Shown here: positions 11,761-24,019 of the stretch, one piece after another | How positions within the stretch are numbered: the stretch's first letter is position 1 | Layout of the letters: every line of letters starts with the position of its first letter | From: Rhodocollybia butyracea | Lineage: Eukaryota > Basidiomycota > Agaricomycetes > Agaricales > Omphalotaceae | Assembly: GCA_015501585.1 (NCBI GenBank) | Contig: JADNRY010000240.1 | Span: forward strand, 30,777 to 94,776 | Direction: 5' to 3' | Length of the DNA stretch: 64,000 nucleotides | Notes under the pieces: generated by a model | Told to the model about the DNA's origin: nothing | What the model saw: the letters and a program-made list of their open reading frames with translations, nothing else | Database searches by the model: none | Program-made: the position numbers and the translations under genes

Positions 11761-13543
11761 ATGGCCTTGGAAGGGAGTCTAGTGATTTCTTCTTTAATTG
11801 ATTCTCAAATCGTGGTAGTAAGTGGTATTGCTTCATACTACACACTATGAAAAGCCTCAATCGTTATCCTCGGGCCTAGTACACTCAAGGTGATTTGGTT
11901 AGAGCAAATTTTGACAATCAGATATACTCACTGCCAGGTAAATTCAGTTGCGATGCTTGTGCTTGGTGCAATCTCAAACAGTATTTTACAATCACAAATG
12001 AATGCTGACTGCAGGATGCTACTACTCTATAGACATATGACTATATTCTTTCATTGGGTCAGGAGGCAAGTGTGGTGAATAATGATGACTTCTCTGAATA
12101 TTCAATAATTTACCTTGCCAGGTTGCCTATATATGGGTTTCGCATTGGGGATCGGTCAAAGTTCTGTATCTTTTTTCGCGTTATTCTCCTTTTATTGACA
12201 CAATACTGGCTATTGAGGGTGAGTGAGAGATGGCGGAAGTGTTCACAACAGGCTAACCATGATACAGAGAAATTGAACCCTCACATTAGCAGTGCGGTGC
12301 GTGTAATGAACTACATTTGACTTTCTTTGATTTATGGCCCTATTAGTCTTGTATTCGCACGGCGACTTTCAACGGTTGTAGGTCTTTAAGTTCCTATAGA
12401 TCAAAGGAGTGACTTACCTTTGAAAAGACTTTGCTGGCCTCGGGATAGGTATATCTGACTGTGCGTACTACAACATCATTTCATCCACAGCATTCGGTCA
12501 CCTTATAGAGTTTTCCATCAGTAATCCTGGTCATTCGTACATACGCCCTGTACCAAAGGTCTCGCAAAGTGCTTGCAATCCTTATTCTTTCATGGGTTGT
12601 AAGTGTCCAATGAAACACCAGGGGTGGTAAATTGGTCTGAAAGCTTCTGTCTACTAGGTGATCCTTGTGGTGAATATGTTCAATGTAAAAAAATACGGCG
12701 CTTCGGGCGCTCTGACTTTTTCAGGTATAGCAACGCCATAATCCAAGCCAATGTATAAAAAGAAATTAACCGGGTTACACTTGCAGAGCTGAACCTAACA
12801 GGGTCATCTTGCACCTTAATTGGACAGAGTAAGAACGAAGTCATCAAGTATATATCCCTTCTGGTAGGTGAAACAGGTAGTTAACTCTTTTGCAGCGAAA
12901 AGATCAGTTGACTAACAATCAGTCTCTAGTGGTAGCGGCGTTGACTCTATGGCAAGGCTTCCGGGCATCTCATTGTACACCCACTTTCCTGAACTTACTA
13001 CACACAACTGATATGACTGGTAGATTCTAATAATGAATTCCTGGGAGCAACTCAAAGTGTTCTCGTAACCTTCTATCGTGACGGTAAGTTTGCTGTGTAA
13101 ACCCATCCACATTTGATTCTCATCTTGGAACATTCAAGGTGTACTATTTTACTTGTGCATATTGCGTGATTTTCAACTCCTTCCCGTGCTAGTCGCAGTG
13201 ATAGCTGAACATGAACCTAGCAATAACACTTGGCAATGTTTTGGTCATTGTATATGCGCCGGTATGTGCACAGCACATCCCTTATTTTGCAGATAACTAA
13301 CCCTTCAACTTGTCAGACCCAGATTCGAATCCTGGAAACGTATGTGCCGCATTGCACTGGGAATTGTGTTACCCAATTCTCATGCGTATATATAGACCTT
13401 TGCGTGTTATGCATTCAATATCGTGCTGCAAGCTAATCATCCATGTTCGAGAAGTCGCAAACCCACCGGATGACCAAACCCAAGATCTCAGTGCCCTGTT
13501 TTTTTGTACTAACAACAGTGGTGGCGATTTACCAGAAGTATGA
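11761..13543 (+). pseudogene. DUF6533-type seven-TM protein, decayed copy 1
   Basis: Aligns along its whole length with 17221-18976 and, inverted, with 44669-46440. Pieces in different frames give LIDSQIVVV near the start, MTIFFHWVRRQVW, then a membrane stretch, and at the 3' end a conserved tail with LIIHVREVANPPDDQTQD. The fullest motif (YIWVSNWGLVKVLYF, then LLRYFPFID, seen best in copy 2) matches the basidiomycete DUF6533 pattern, in which a YIW motif and a following TM helix sit in a multi-pass membrane protein of unknown function. The first exon has a one-base shift (reads to TGA at about 11850) and later exons carry stops. Not functional as read. Confidence 0.65.
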
Positions 13544-13559
13544 ATCGTGCCCCGTACCA

Positions 13560-14039
13560 TAGTCACTATTAAGTAGTAATAAGCAGGCAGCGTTTTCTTT
13601 AAAAGTATAGGACAAGCTTTGGAAGACCCGTGAATAGGACTTATGAATGAAATGCACCAAGGAAATTTTACATCAATGGATTATTATAGATATTTTGGCT
13701 TAAATTACTGTAGTCATAATTAATTTTACAATCACCTTATGCGCACTCGGCATCATTCGCACGCACCCTTGCACGCACCCTTACACACCCGCACGCACCA
13801 GCACGCACCCTGCAAAATGACGCCATGGTGCAACTTGTGATGGCGGGTGCCGCGTGCGTGCAAGTGATGGCAAGTGACGGCAGATCTCTTCACACTAATG
13901 ATGTTCAGGCCTAGGCGGCAGTCCCTCCTACATAACAGGGTCAACTACGACTCACATGGAAACAGTATCCCACCCATGGGAACTTTGCAGCTCCAGCCAT
14001 ACCTTCACGTTATCACGGTACCGAAGCATCGTCATGTCT
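13560..14039. other. No gene; CACGCACC-rich stretch
   Basis: Contains a cluster of gcacgcaccc repeats at about 13755-13815 that echoes a similar cluster at 14938-14965. Possibly ends of a decayed element, but no clean terminal repeats were found. Confidence 0.3.
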
Positions 14040-14420
14040 TCACCCAGCTGGTGACCTCCAGTCATGACCTTTCAGTGGAGCGCCTACGCTATGACGAGCA
14101 GTATAGACCACACATTCCGTGAGAGTTCAGGCTGTGCCGATTCTGTAGGCTGGGAGTAGAGGACGAGTGTCACACATTGCTGGGCTGTGAAGGTCACCTA
14201 GGATTGGTGTACGTGCGACAGCGATTCATACTGGATATGGAGGTATTAGCACCTGATTTGCTGAAGGCTCGACAGGGCCTGTCCAACTATGATTTCCTCT
14301 GTAGATTTTTGTTTGATCGACGGGTTCTGATCTTAACTGCAAAGTTTACATTTGATGTATTAGGTACTATCTTCTCGGGGGGGGAGCCTTATATCCCCGA
14401 TCCACACCTATATGTTTCAT
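14040..14420 (+). pseudogene. LINE-type reverse transcriptase C-terminal remnant
   Basis: The reading LCRFCRLGVEDECHTLLGCE fits the zinc-binding C-terminus found in many non-LTR retrotransposon polyproteins (C-x2-C, then VEDE, His and a final Cys). It follows an LSVERLRYDEQ stretch; the downstream frame continues to a stop at 14420. At least one frame break separates the two parts, and no reverse transcriptase core is present, so this is a 3' fragment of a dead LINE. Confidence 0.65.
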
Positions 14421-14429
14421 AGCTCGAAT

Positions 14430-15036
14430 ATGAATTTTATGCTTGTATGAATATTGAATATGTATTGAATGTGCGCTTAACTGTGCGGTACTCGTGTGCG
14501 CAGCTGGCTCTGTGTGCCGGGGTGATTGGGTTCATCCTGCCACAGCAGAGTTGGGTGTGTGCATCCGCGGCATACATGGCGCAGGGTGTGTTGCGCGGGC
14601 CCTGGATTTCCTAAATGGGACCGCGCTGGTTCTTCCTTCCTTCCTTCCTTCATACTTACCTTTCAGGTACATCACGATACTTTCCTTATGACTTACAAGT
14701 AGTGTTCTATAACACCAGTGCAGCCCAATTTATGTCAATAATAGGTATCAGGATACTTACAATATATTATCTGCTCTGTAAAGTGTATGATAGAGGTACA
14801 GCTTCATGGAATTGAACAAATAATACTTGACAAATGATTCTTAATATCTGTACTTCAAATAATAAGTGGAATTTGTACTCTGAGTACATACAAGCCATGC
14901 TACACCATGCACCACTGGTTGTGCTCAGCCCAGCCAACATGCACGCACCACGCATAGGGTGCATGGCAAAATATATGTGCCGCTGGTAATGGGGGTGATA
15001 GGGGATAAGTGCATGTAAGTACATGTCACTAATTAT
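14430..15036. other. No gene
   Basis: Includes a (TTCC)n microsatellite at about 14634-14652 and a CATGCACGCACCACGCA block near 14937-14955. Nothing else was recognised. Confidence 0.35.
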
Positions 15037-15038
15037 TA

Positions 15039-15360
15039 GGCGCGGTCAGACCTTCGGATTCAGGCGTTGATACAGGCGTTGATTTAGCAGTCGATTCAAA
15101 ACTCAAGAATCTGATCATCTCAACTTTGACCCCACACTCTAGAACCTTGATTCAGTGAGTTGATTCTTCCGTTTGCGGTAGCTACATATCTAATAGTAAA
15201 ACTAATCTTATCTAAACCACGCTGAATCGTTGAATCGTGAATCCTCGTGAATCCAGTGAATCAACTCATGTAGTTCACTGGATCCACGATTCTGGTGTTT
15301 TGAACTTAGCCCACTTTTGAATCCACTTTTGAATCAAAGCCTGAGTCTCAAGACCGCGCC
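15039..15360. mobile_element. Tc1/mariner-like MITE (322 bp)
   Basis: Begins GGCGCGGTC and ends GACCGCGCC, flanked by TA on both sides (15037-15038 and 15361-15362). The interior is rich in GATTCA/TGAATC words and has no coding frame. TA duplication plus short inverted ends fit a non-autonomous Tc1/mariner element; the family is an inference. Confidence 0.7.
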
Positions 15361-15639
15361 TAATGAGTGTGAGATAACCACGAGCTTGATCAATCATCAA
15401 TGATACTGATATCTTGTGATATCCAACAATTACTTGCATATATATCATCAACGTCCGGTACTCAAGGCTTGCCATATAGCACGTCCGGTACTCAAGGCTA
15501 GCCATATAGCAATAAAACTCCAGAGGTCCACTCGTATGGTGTTGGTCAAGGATACTGAATTATCAATTAAATAGTACACAAATAAGGATGGACACGAGTC
15601 CTGGTTCTGGTAGTCGAGACCCGGCAGACCGGTGAGTCT

Positions 15640-17050
15640 ACTCCAACTTTCAAGTACCCCCTTTGCCTGGTGGCTGATTTTGAATCTTGAAGTCAGCCTT
15701 TGACTAGTTGATGTCCCAGTGGGACCACACAACGGAGATGTCTCAGCTGACACTGCCCAAAATTGGTCGCAAAGGGAAAATTGGCTGGCAAAGCAACTAT
15801 GTACTTATCTCTCTAGGACTCAGGAGCAAGTACAGATGATCCCCATTTAAACACTGGTTTATCAAAGATTTTCGCTGCACCCGGAAGGAAATCAAGCATT
15901 CAGAGCGAGTAAATAGGAATCTCCGCCGTAACCGTACCATAAAAGGTTTCGGCGCGCAATTTTTACGGCGGTATTTTTACGGGTGGTACCGTGTAGTGGC
16001 AGAATCCGGCATTGAAAAGTTTCAAATGAATAAAAATGACTTAGTGGAGTGATTTAAAACTTAGGCGCCCTGGCACCTCTTCTCCCTTCCTCAATGTTCA
16101 ATGTCGCAATCCGCCAGCAGACAGCATGTATCTTGAATATTATGGCTCTCTCCTTGATCATGGAAGTAATGGTATGCTACTTTGCTCCTTGTCCCGGACA
16201 TCTGAACTGTCGCTGACTCGCAAGTCGCTGTATCCAGTTCAGACACAAGGACAACAACTTGCACAGCAACTTTGTCGCTTTCAGCCTCAGCCTCAGTTTT
16301 ACCTGGCAGTAAAGGATGACACGACAACAAATGCCCTTCATAACTCATAGTACGACAACGACGCGACGCAAACACAGCGACACAATGCAAACACGGCTAT
16401 GCAATGCACGACGACGCAACTGCAACGATGGCATGACAATGAGTACATACAATGACTGTTCTAAGTTAATAGAATGACGAAGTGAATCCAAACTGAAAAA
16501 ACCTAAGTCATTTTTATTTATATGAAACTTTGCAAATCGCTCGACTGTCATTAATTTTGCAAACAGCTGTAAACCAATGATTTTTGCTTCATGGATATTG
16601 GCTGGGACCCTCCAGCTCAAGATCTGATGTGCTGTATACCGTAAAATACAGGCGCCAGCCGTACCGTATACCATACCGTATACTGTACTGTATAGACCTA
16701 ATTTGACCAATTTTACGGTGGAGATCCCTACGAGTAAACACAGCCAAGGGAGCTATTCACCTCTGAAACTAGGATCTCTGGATCATGATCCGAACGTCTT
16801 CAACCAGATGTTCATATACAGCCCGTGTAATTAAAGACGTAAACACCGTCTTTGTAGCATACACCGCGCCTAGCATAGGATGTGCATGAATAGCAGCGAT
16901 TGAAATGCTGATCAGATTTAATGTAGTAATCTTGATCCCATGGAACGAACTGCTGTCAGTTTCTGATAATCGCACCCACAACTCTAGATCTTGTCCAGAG
17001 AGCGCTAGAGAGTGTTGTCGGGAACAGCCCCTCCTCAATCGGATACAATT
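15640..17050 (-). pseudogene. SDR fragment with inserted MITE
   Basis: Minus-strand remnants of the SDR gene family: exon 3 remnant at 15640-15800, exon 2 remnant near 15850-15890, and a C-terminal part of exon 1 at about 16745-17050 (with an AVYATKTVFTSLI stretch that has lost the YATxK spacing). An 817-bp MITE sits in the first intron. The whole block recurs inverted at 46600-47860. It lies head-to-head with the seven-TM copy at 17221. Confidence 0.75.
15914..16730. mobile_element. hAT-like non-autonomous element (817 bp)
   Basis: Left end TAGGAATCTCCGCCGTAA and right end TTACGGTGGAGATCCCTA form inverted repeats. An 8-bp direct repeat CGAGTAAA flanks it (15906-15913 and 16731-16738), and the flanks joined without one repeat copy match the intron of the other SDR genes. 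An 8-bp duplication suggests hAT, though the ends are not a textbook hAT end. The interior has no transposase. A second copy sits at 46918-47599 in the inverted duplicate. Confidence 0.8.
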
Positions 17051-17220
17051 CACTTTTCCGACCTCGATCCAGCTTAGTCATTTTACAATCATCTGATGGA
17101 ACATGTCCTCGAATAAGTTATAAGCTATATGTTCTTGAACGATTATTCTGCGTCCTGGACTATAGGATTTTATCTTTCCCTTCCCCAACGAGTCTTCTCC
17201 AGTTTTAGCAGGACAAACCG

Positions 17221-18976
17221 ATGGCCGTGCCAGCACCTCTAGTCTCTTTCTTGATTGATTCCCAAATTGTGGTAGTAAGTTATATTGCTTCTTACTACAT
17301 TTATGAAAAAGTCTCAATCGTTATTCTCGGGCCTAGTACGCTCAAGGTGAGTGTTTTCTCAGACAGTCATATAAGTATACTAACCGAGTGATTTCAGTCG
17401 CAATGCTCACGCTTTTGGTGCAATCTCAAACAATATTTCACAATTATGAATGAACACTAACAGGATGCTACCATAGACGTATGACTATATTCTTTCGTTG
17501 GGTCAAGAGGCAAGTGTGGTGAAGGACGGCGACTGCCTTGCCAGAATATTAATAATCAATTTTGCCAGGTTGCCTATATATGGGTTTCAAATTGGGGATT
17601 AGTCAAAGTCCTGTATTTTCTTTTGCGTTATTTTCCTTTTATTGACACAATACTGGCTATTGAAGGCGAGTGAGAATTTATGGAAGTCTTTACAACAGGC
17701 TAATAGTGATACAGAAAAATTGAACCCTCATGTTACCATTGCAGTACGTGCCATACGAAACATGTTGGACATTCTTTGATTTACAGTCCTGGTAGTCCTG
17801 TCGTCATACAATGACGTTTAACACCCGTAAGTCTCCTGCCATAGACATAATTCAATAGACTGAATTTTCTTTGTAAAGTATTTGCTGACCTTGGAATAGC
17901 CACATCTCATCGTGCGTACAACATGATGTTAAATAAGGCATTCGGTCCTTATGCAGTTCTTCACCAGTAATTTTGATCATTCGCACATATGCCTTGTACG
18001 AAAGATCTCCCAAAATATTCACAATCCTCATCATCCCATGGACTGTAAGTGCCCAATGAAGCAGATACTAAGTCAAGCTGGTCTGAAAGTTTCTGTTTAG
18101 ATTGCCTTTGTGCTGAATGTGCTTGCCGCACTGGAATGGAGTTCAAACACTTTGGCGTTTTCAGGTATAGTGTCTTCATAATCTGAGCCAATGTACAAAG
18201 GTAAATTAAGCGGGCCATAGAGTCGATAACTCTAGTAGGAGGTTCATCTTGCTTTCTCATTGGAGAAAATAAGATGGGACTTGTTACCTACATATCACTC
18301 ATGGTGGGTGAAACGGGTGGGACAACTCTTTCTGTAAAAAGAATGGATTAGCTCACAATCTACTAGTGCTAGTGGCATTCACTTTATGGCGATGCTTCCG
18401 AGATTGTACGCACTTTTTCTTGACTTTACGCCGGCCAACAGCTAATGGGATTGATAGATCTCCGAAATGGGTTCTTCGGAGAAACCCAGAGCGTTCGGGT
18501 AACCTTTTATCGTGACGGTAAGTTTGAACCTGTTCACAATTGGGTGACATCTCCGAATATTGTAGGTGTACTGTTTTACGTGTGCATATTGCGTGAGTTT
18601 CATTCCCAAGTCCTTTCTATTCTGGTGGCAATGATATCTGAACATGAACCTAGCAATAACAATTGGCAATGCCCTGGTCACCATATATGCGCCGGTTCGT
18701 GGAAAGTACACCCCTTGCTTTTCCAATCAATAACTATTCTTGTCAGGCGCAACTTCAAATACTGGAAACGTATGTGGTGCTTTTTACTGGAAACCGTTTC
18801 CCCCGATCCTCATGGAGACTTGTAGACCTTTGCGTGTTATCCATGCAATATTGTGCTGCAAGCTAATCATCCATGTTCGGGAAATCGCAAATCCGCCGGA
18901 TGACCAAACCCAATATCTTAGTACCCTGTTCTGTCATACTAACCATAGCAGTGCCAGCGAAATTTCAGAAGTATGA
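17221..18976 (+). pseudogene. DUF6533-type seven-TM protein, decayed copy 2
   Basis: Starts MAVPAPLVSFLIDSQIVVV at 17221 with the frame open to an apparent GTGAG donor after PSTLK near 17346. Further pieces: YIWVSNWGLVKVLYF with LLRYFPFID near 17580-17650, then RTYALYERSPKIFTILI near 17990-18040, and the tail LIIHVREIANPPDDQTQ near 18860-18910. These match the order of helices expected of DUF6533-type membrane proteins. Stops and frame changes separate the pieces. Head-to-head with an SDR remnant on its left, and an SDR copy lies 3' of it. Confidence 0.7.
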
Positions 18977-19149
18977 ATTACTACACTTGTATAAACTTGT
19001 GCTGGCCGATGCAAAACTTTTTTACGCATCAACCCAATCTTAAGCCATTAGCATATATATCGTCAGGGTCTGGTTCTCGAGACTAGTCATATTTGAAACA
19101 GCAACACAACTCCAAGACCTTCGCTAGTATAATAGGCTACTAGTTGTGT

Positions 19150-20189
19150 AAGAATACTGAATTATCGAAAGTACGCAATCCTTCTACTCCGACTTTCATG
19201 TACCCCCTTGCCTTGTAATTGTTTCTGAATATCGGAGTCAGCCCTTAACTCATTGACATCCCAGTGGGGCCACACGTAGCGACCATGCAACCGATATGCC
19301 TCGGGTGACGCTGCCCAAACGGAAAAATCGGCTGGCAAAGCAACTATAGGAAAGAAAATTAGTACTTATCTCTAGGAGCAAGTACGGAAGAACGTACATG
19401 AATCCCATTTGAACCCTGATTTACCAAAGAGCTTTGCAGCACCCTGAAGGAAATAGAAGGTTTAGAGTGAGTAAACATAGTCAAGAGGGTTATTTACCTC
19501 CGAATACAGAATCCCTGGGTGGAAGGAAATAATCTGAGCATCTTCAACTGGACGTTCATCCGACCCGTGCGATAAAAGAAGTAAATGCCGTCTTCGCAGT
19601 TGCATACATTGCGCCTGGCATAGGATGTGCATGATTCATGAATAGCAGCGGTTGAAACACCAATAAGATTCAATTGATTCAATTGCTGTCCAGCGGGGCT
19701 CAGAACTTGCTTGACAAATTTGGCGCTCCTGTGGAAATTTCCAACCAAAGTTGGTATCGATGTACTGCGCAAGTGTCGCCTTGTCTAAGCTGAGAATATC
19801 GACTCCGGGACTGTACTCACTCTCCGATACGTATGCTGCGTTTAACACTAGGACATGGACGAAGATATTTTGAGAGTGTAGAAACTCCCAGAGAAATGTG
19901 ATGGAATCGTCGGAGCCGATGTCTCCTTGACGAGTGATGAATTCAGTGGTCTTGAACTCGTTGCGCAGCTTCACTACGGACTCTTCCAGAGAAGCGTCCC
20001 TTCTGCCTACGATGATGATCCTCGACGCGGAAGCCTTGGCGAAGGAGCGAGTGATTTCGAAACCAATTCCGCTGCCCCGCCAGTGATGAGAATTGTTTCA
20101 CCGAACTGGGTGAGAGCAGGGCTGGTGGGTGAGATGGCGGGGTATGTGTCAGTATGATAGGTAGTGGTCAATGCGACTGGGGAAGACAT
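19150..20189 (-). pseudogene. SDR, decayed copy 3
   Basis: Starts MSSPVALTTTYHTDTYPAIS at 20189 and follows the three-exon plan of the two intact SDR genes. A deletion inside the glycine-rich loop near 20075 shifts the frame, a one-base insertion near 19755 shifts it again after the DTN region, and a small repeat near 19633 and further changes disrupt the active-site region and exon 3. No single reading frame survives. Its upstream region is duplicated at 43000-43800. Confidence 0.85.
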
Positions 20190-20625
20190 GATATGTTGGC
20201 TTGTGTTGGACAAGAAAGCTTTGCTCCTATGTCTTATAGAACCTCGTATTTGGGGCCGCCGCAGGATGATAAACGAACGGTGGAGTCGAGGAGTAATTTT
20301 ATACAGTCAGAGGTTTGTCTTGCGGAGCGTCTGGATCACTCATACTTACCGATGGATTTAGACTGTCGCGCAATATGACAAGCAATTTCGCAAACGTGCT
20401 CATTGTCTGGTCAGGGAGCAATTCCGTACCGTCAGATCGTGTTCGAGATTTGTCACAAGTGAATCCTTCCCATCGACTACGGATCAGGTATCGACGAGCC
20501 TGACCTTTAGTTTTGTACGCGTCTCATGCGTCTCCCTTGTGTTATTGAAGTTTAGCGATGCAATCGGGAAATACATTGTAACTTACTAAGAATGGTGGGA
20601 TGCAAGCGCAGCGGCACATAGAATT

Positions 20626-21250
20626 CCAAGTCTAGCCCAAGTCTAGACTCAAGTCTCAAGTCTAATCAGACTTGACATCACTCAAGTCTCGAGCCATCAC
20701 TCAAGTCTAATGTATTGATCAATGTAAATGCTGTCATTTACATTGATCATCTAAGTGACTGATGTGAGTTTGATTGCAGTTCGCATGGTATATATGGCTG
20801 AGATACGGCTCAGTAAGACTTGAATATGATACTACCATACACTAACATACACTAGAGCTCCTATAATGATGTTGTTCTTACAACGAATTGACATTATTGG
20901 TGTTGGACAGTGATGGCAATCACAAACAAGTCTAAGTCAACACACCACCATGAAAATATCTTACCTATACTACTTTAATGTTGAACTAAGGATATATATT
21001 GGGAAACTTCATACAAGTCTGGTCAAGTCTAGCTAGACTTGGCATTTAGCCAACTCAAGTCTAATTCACTCAACTCAAGTCTACTCAAGTCTACTCAAGT
21101 CTGGCTTGAGCTCGACTCAAGTCTTGGTCAAGTCTTTGAGTCTAAGTCAAGTCTAAGTCAAGTCTAAGTCAAGTCTAAGTCAAGTCTTGGTCAAACTATC
21201 TCTCAAGTCTTCTCACGTTGTGCTCAAGTCTTACTCAAGTCTTGCACTAC
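20626..21250. repeat. Subterminal CAAGTCT repeat cluster
   Basis: Dozens of copies of caagtct / actcaagtct / aagtcaagtct, densest at 21055-21245. The right end of the transposon carries the same words inverted at 26860-26995. Such subterminal arrays are usual transposase binding sites. A perfect 14-bp hairpin (arms 20717-20730 and 20735-20748, 4-nt loop) and an 11-bp inverted repeat (21260-21270 / 21286-21296) lie nearby. Confidence 0.85.
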
Positions 21251-22219
21251 TGTCATTCTTCACCTTGGCTGTCACATTGTTCACAAGCCAAGGTGATGCG
21301 TGAGTGCACACTCGGTTCTATACAGTGGTTTTCAACAGGTGGAGTATATGCCTTCTCCATATCATTGTGGGTTTGAAAACTTGAACTAGTACAAATCTTG
21401 CTTAAAACATTCCTAAGTACTTTACAGCTTGATATAAATAGTGGAGTTACATGAGTATTATAACATTAAAGTCCGTAGGTAGATGTAGAAACCAATTGCC
21501 TATCTACAGACAATTGGTAGCTCTGTAGCTACAAGTTTCAAATACATACATACAATATCATCTTTACTTTCTTGACCCAGAGCCCTTCTTTGACCTGGGT
21601 GCTGTATGCACTATTTTTACCTTTTTTGGAACATTGGTACTCAAAAGTTCCTCGGCAAAATCTTCATCAAATACTCTTTTCCGGAGTTTTGGCTGTGGCC
21701 TTGCCTGCTTCAAGAGACCCGGCGGCGGGTTCTTTGCTTTACGGCGTTCCTCCTCTTGGAGCTCTGCCGCATAATCATAATTGGCCCCTTTCTACATAAA
21801 TTCATTTGGTTAGAAATGTATTGAAGAAAAAGAAAGAAACATCATACTGCAAGTTCAATTTCATTATCCCCATCCCTAAGTGGAGCATTGGTCACACTCG
21901 GTCCACTCATATTTGGACTCCAAGCCAACTCATGCGGGCCAACATCAAGTCCCCATTGATGGTTACCTGCCATGCCTGCATTGACCGACTCATCAAACAT
22001 CACCTTGTCCAAGAGCGCAATGGCCTCGAAATTTACATCTGCTCCCCTGGCTTTCTTGGCCTTTCCATCTGCAGTGAGCCCAGTCCACTCAGTCAATCTC
22101 TCCCAGGCCTTCAGATGCAGATTATCAGCATCAGCGGCCACCTCACTATGAAATTTGTGAGCAACAAGGAGGGTGCGAGCATGGGCAATACTATTATGAA
22201 GCATTTTGAGGTGATCCAT

Positions 22220-22603
22220 CATCAGGAAAAGCCATTTTTGCCTAGGTGACCCCAGAGTGGCCTAAAGCAAACTAGGTGACCTATGAATCCTATGGCATCC
22301 TAGGAATTTGGGCTCGTCCCTTGCCAGTCAAGGCTCTTGAGGATTCCCTAGGGTATCCTAGGCAAACCCAGGGCAAGCCTAGGTTTGCCCAGGTTTGCCC
22401 AGGTGTTCCCCAGGTGTTCCCCAGGTGTTCCCCAGGAGCACCTGGGCAAACCTGGGCAAACCTAGGCTTGCCTAGGGAATCCTCAAGAGCCTTGACTGGC
22501 AAGGGACGAGCCCAAATTCCTAGGATGCCATAGGATTCATAGGTCACCTAGTTTGCTTTAGGCCACTCTGGGGTCACCTAGGCAAAAACGGCTTTTCCTG
22601 ATG
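22220..22603. mobile_element. CATCAG foldback element, copy 1 (384 bp)
   Basis: Nearly complete palindrome: the left half (CATCAGGAAAAGCC, CTAGGTGACC, then CTAGG-rich sequence) is mirrored by the right half ending GGCTTTTCCTGATG, with a short CAGGTGTTCCC repeat in the middle. A 2-bp AT duplication flanks it (22218-22219, 22604-22605). It interrupts the transposase-like gene between a piece ending RFPKSAEI and one starting near MDHLKMLH. No coding capacity; the same short frame appears on both strands because of the palindrome. Confidence 0.88.
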
Positions 22604-24019
22604 ATCTCCGCCGACTTTGGGAATCGGGTGTGAACCCATGCATTGATGGCTGCAAGCTCGGTATCCAATAATCCTCCTGTGTAAACCAGTGGATTGGCCA
22701 TCAGATGTCTGCCACTCTGCAAAGAAAGTTCAGGTATTTGTTTCACCCCAAATCTGGTGGGATCTATAGCCAGCTCAAGAAGTACTTTCCTGTGAGGCAT
22801 GAGTACATTCTGGATTTCAGCAGGACAATGGATGTCTCCAAAATTCAACAGAGAACCATCTTCTTCCTCAAGCTTTCTCACATGTTCCAGGAGTGGCCGT
22901 GTGTAATATCCAAGCTATGAATAGGCAAAGTACATTCATAAAAGGAAGGAAAAACAGTGATATATAAGAACTTACTTGAATTTTTTGCCGACCCTTTTGA
23001 TCCATCCACAACCCATCCACAATATTTTTGACTGGAATTTTCTCAATTATTATTCCAGCAAGATCATTCTGAATTCCCCGCCACATCTCTACACTTCCAT
23101 GCTTTGCATGATTGTCCCAGTATATCATGCGGCCAGGGTAATAAAAGTTATTGCTATGTTTAACCAGAACCCCTTTCCCCGCACTTGTCATAAATAGTCA
23201 GTAGCTGATTCCAAATCTGAAAGATAGGACAGTACTCACAATAGGCGCTTCTCAACCATTTCCAGTTCTTGCGGCTTGGTAATTTGGGGAAATAGGTTTT
23301 TGTATGTATTGAAATCTTGCTCATGATCACTGCACACATGGCAATAGAACTTTCGTGGGAATGAGCCCTTCAGTCGCATAGTTAGACATCCAGTATGAGT
23401 GTAGCGTTTGCACTGGTCACATTGAACTATATCCTGCAGCATGGGCTCACGATACCCATCAGACTCAACACCACATCTGCAAAACACATGCTGCGGAGTT
23501 GATGGTGGGGGGGATGAACTGATTGGGCTGATTGGAGCTACTGAATCACCATCTGAGCTCATACTTATGTCTACAATGGTGCCCAATAACATTTCCTCCA
23601 CTGTTGGGGATTGTTTAGGTTTATGCAACTCATCACTTGCCACATCATCCCCTAAAGACTCCTGGTCATCGACTGACGCTAAAACTGCAGACAAACTTTT
23701 TCCAATCCTTGTGGATTCAATCCCCCAGTTCTTAGCAAGAACATATTCATGGACCAATCCATGACTCTTGGCATTTGCCTTTGTCCAGCGAGTACTGTCA
23801 AAGACATTTGAGGAATCAAGAGCTCCTGCAGCATCCAAGGATAAATCCAAGCCTAGTAGTGATTTGGCGGCGTCATTTTGGAGGGTTTGAAAGCGCTTCT
23901 GAGCTTGTAATCCTCCTTTGAGTTTGTAAATGACAGAATGAGGGCGGAATCGTGATTGGCACTTTGGATAGGCACCACTCATCAATTCAACTACTTTTCT
24001 GGTTAACAATTGACTATAT

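Noticed and set aside
13310..13340. tRNA-like word GATTCGAATCCTGG
   Set aside because: Part of the seven-TM gene copy; the paralogs have a different sequence there and no cloverleaf forms.
22276..22547. Identical short frames on both strands (MTYESYGILGIWARPLP), also at 27052-27647
   Set aside because: The foldback units are palindromes, so the same frame appears on both strands; no protein support.
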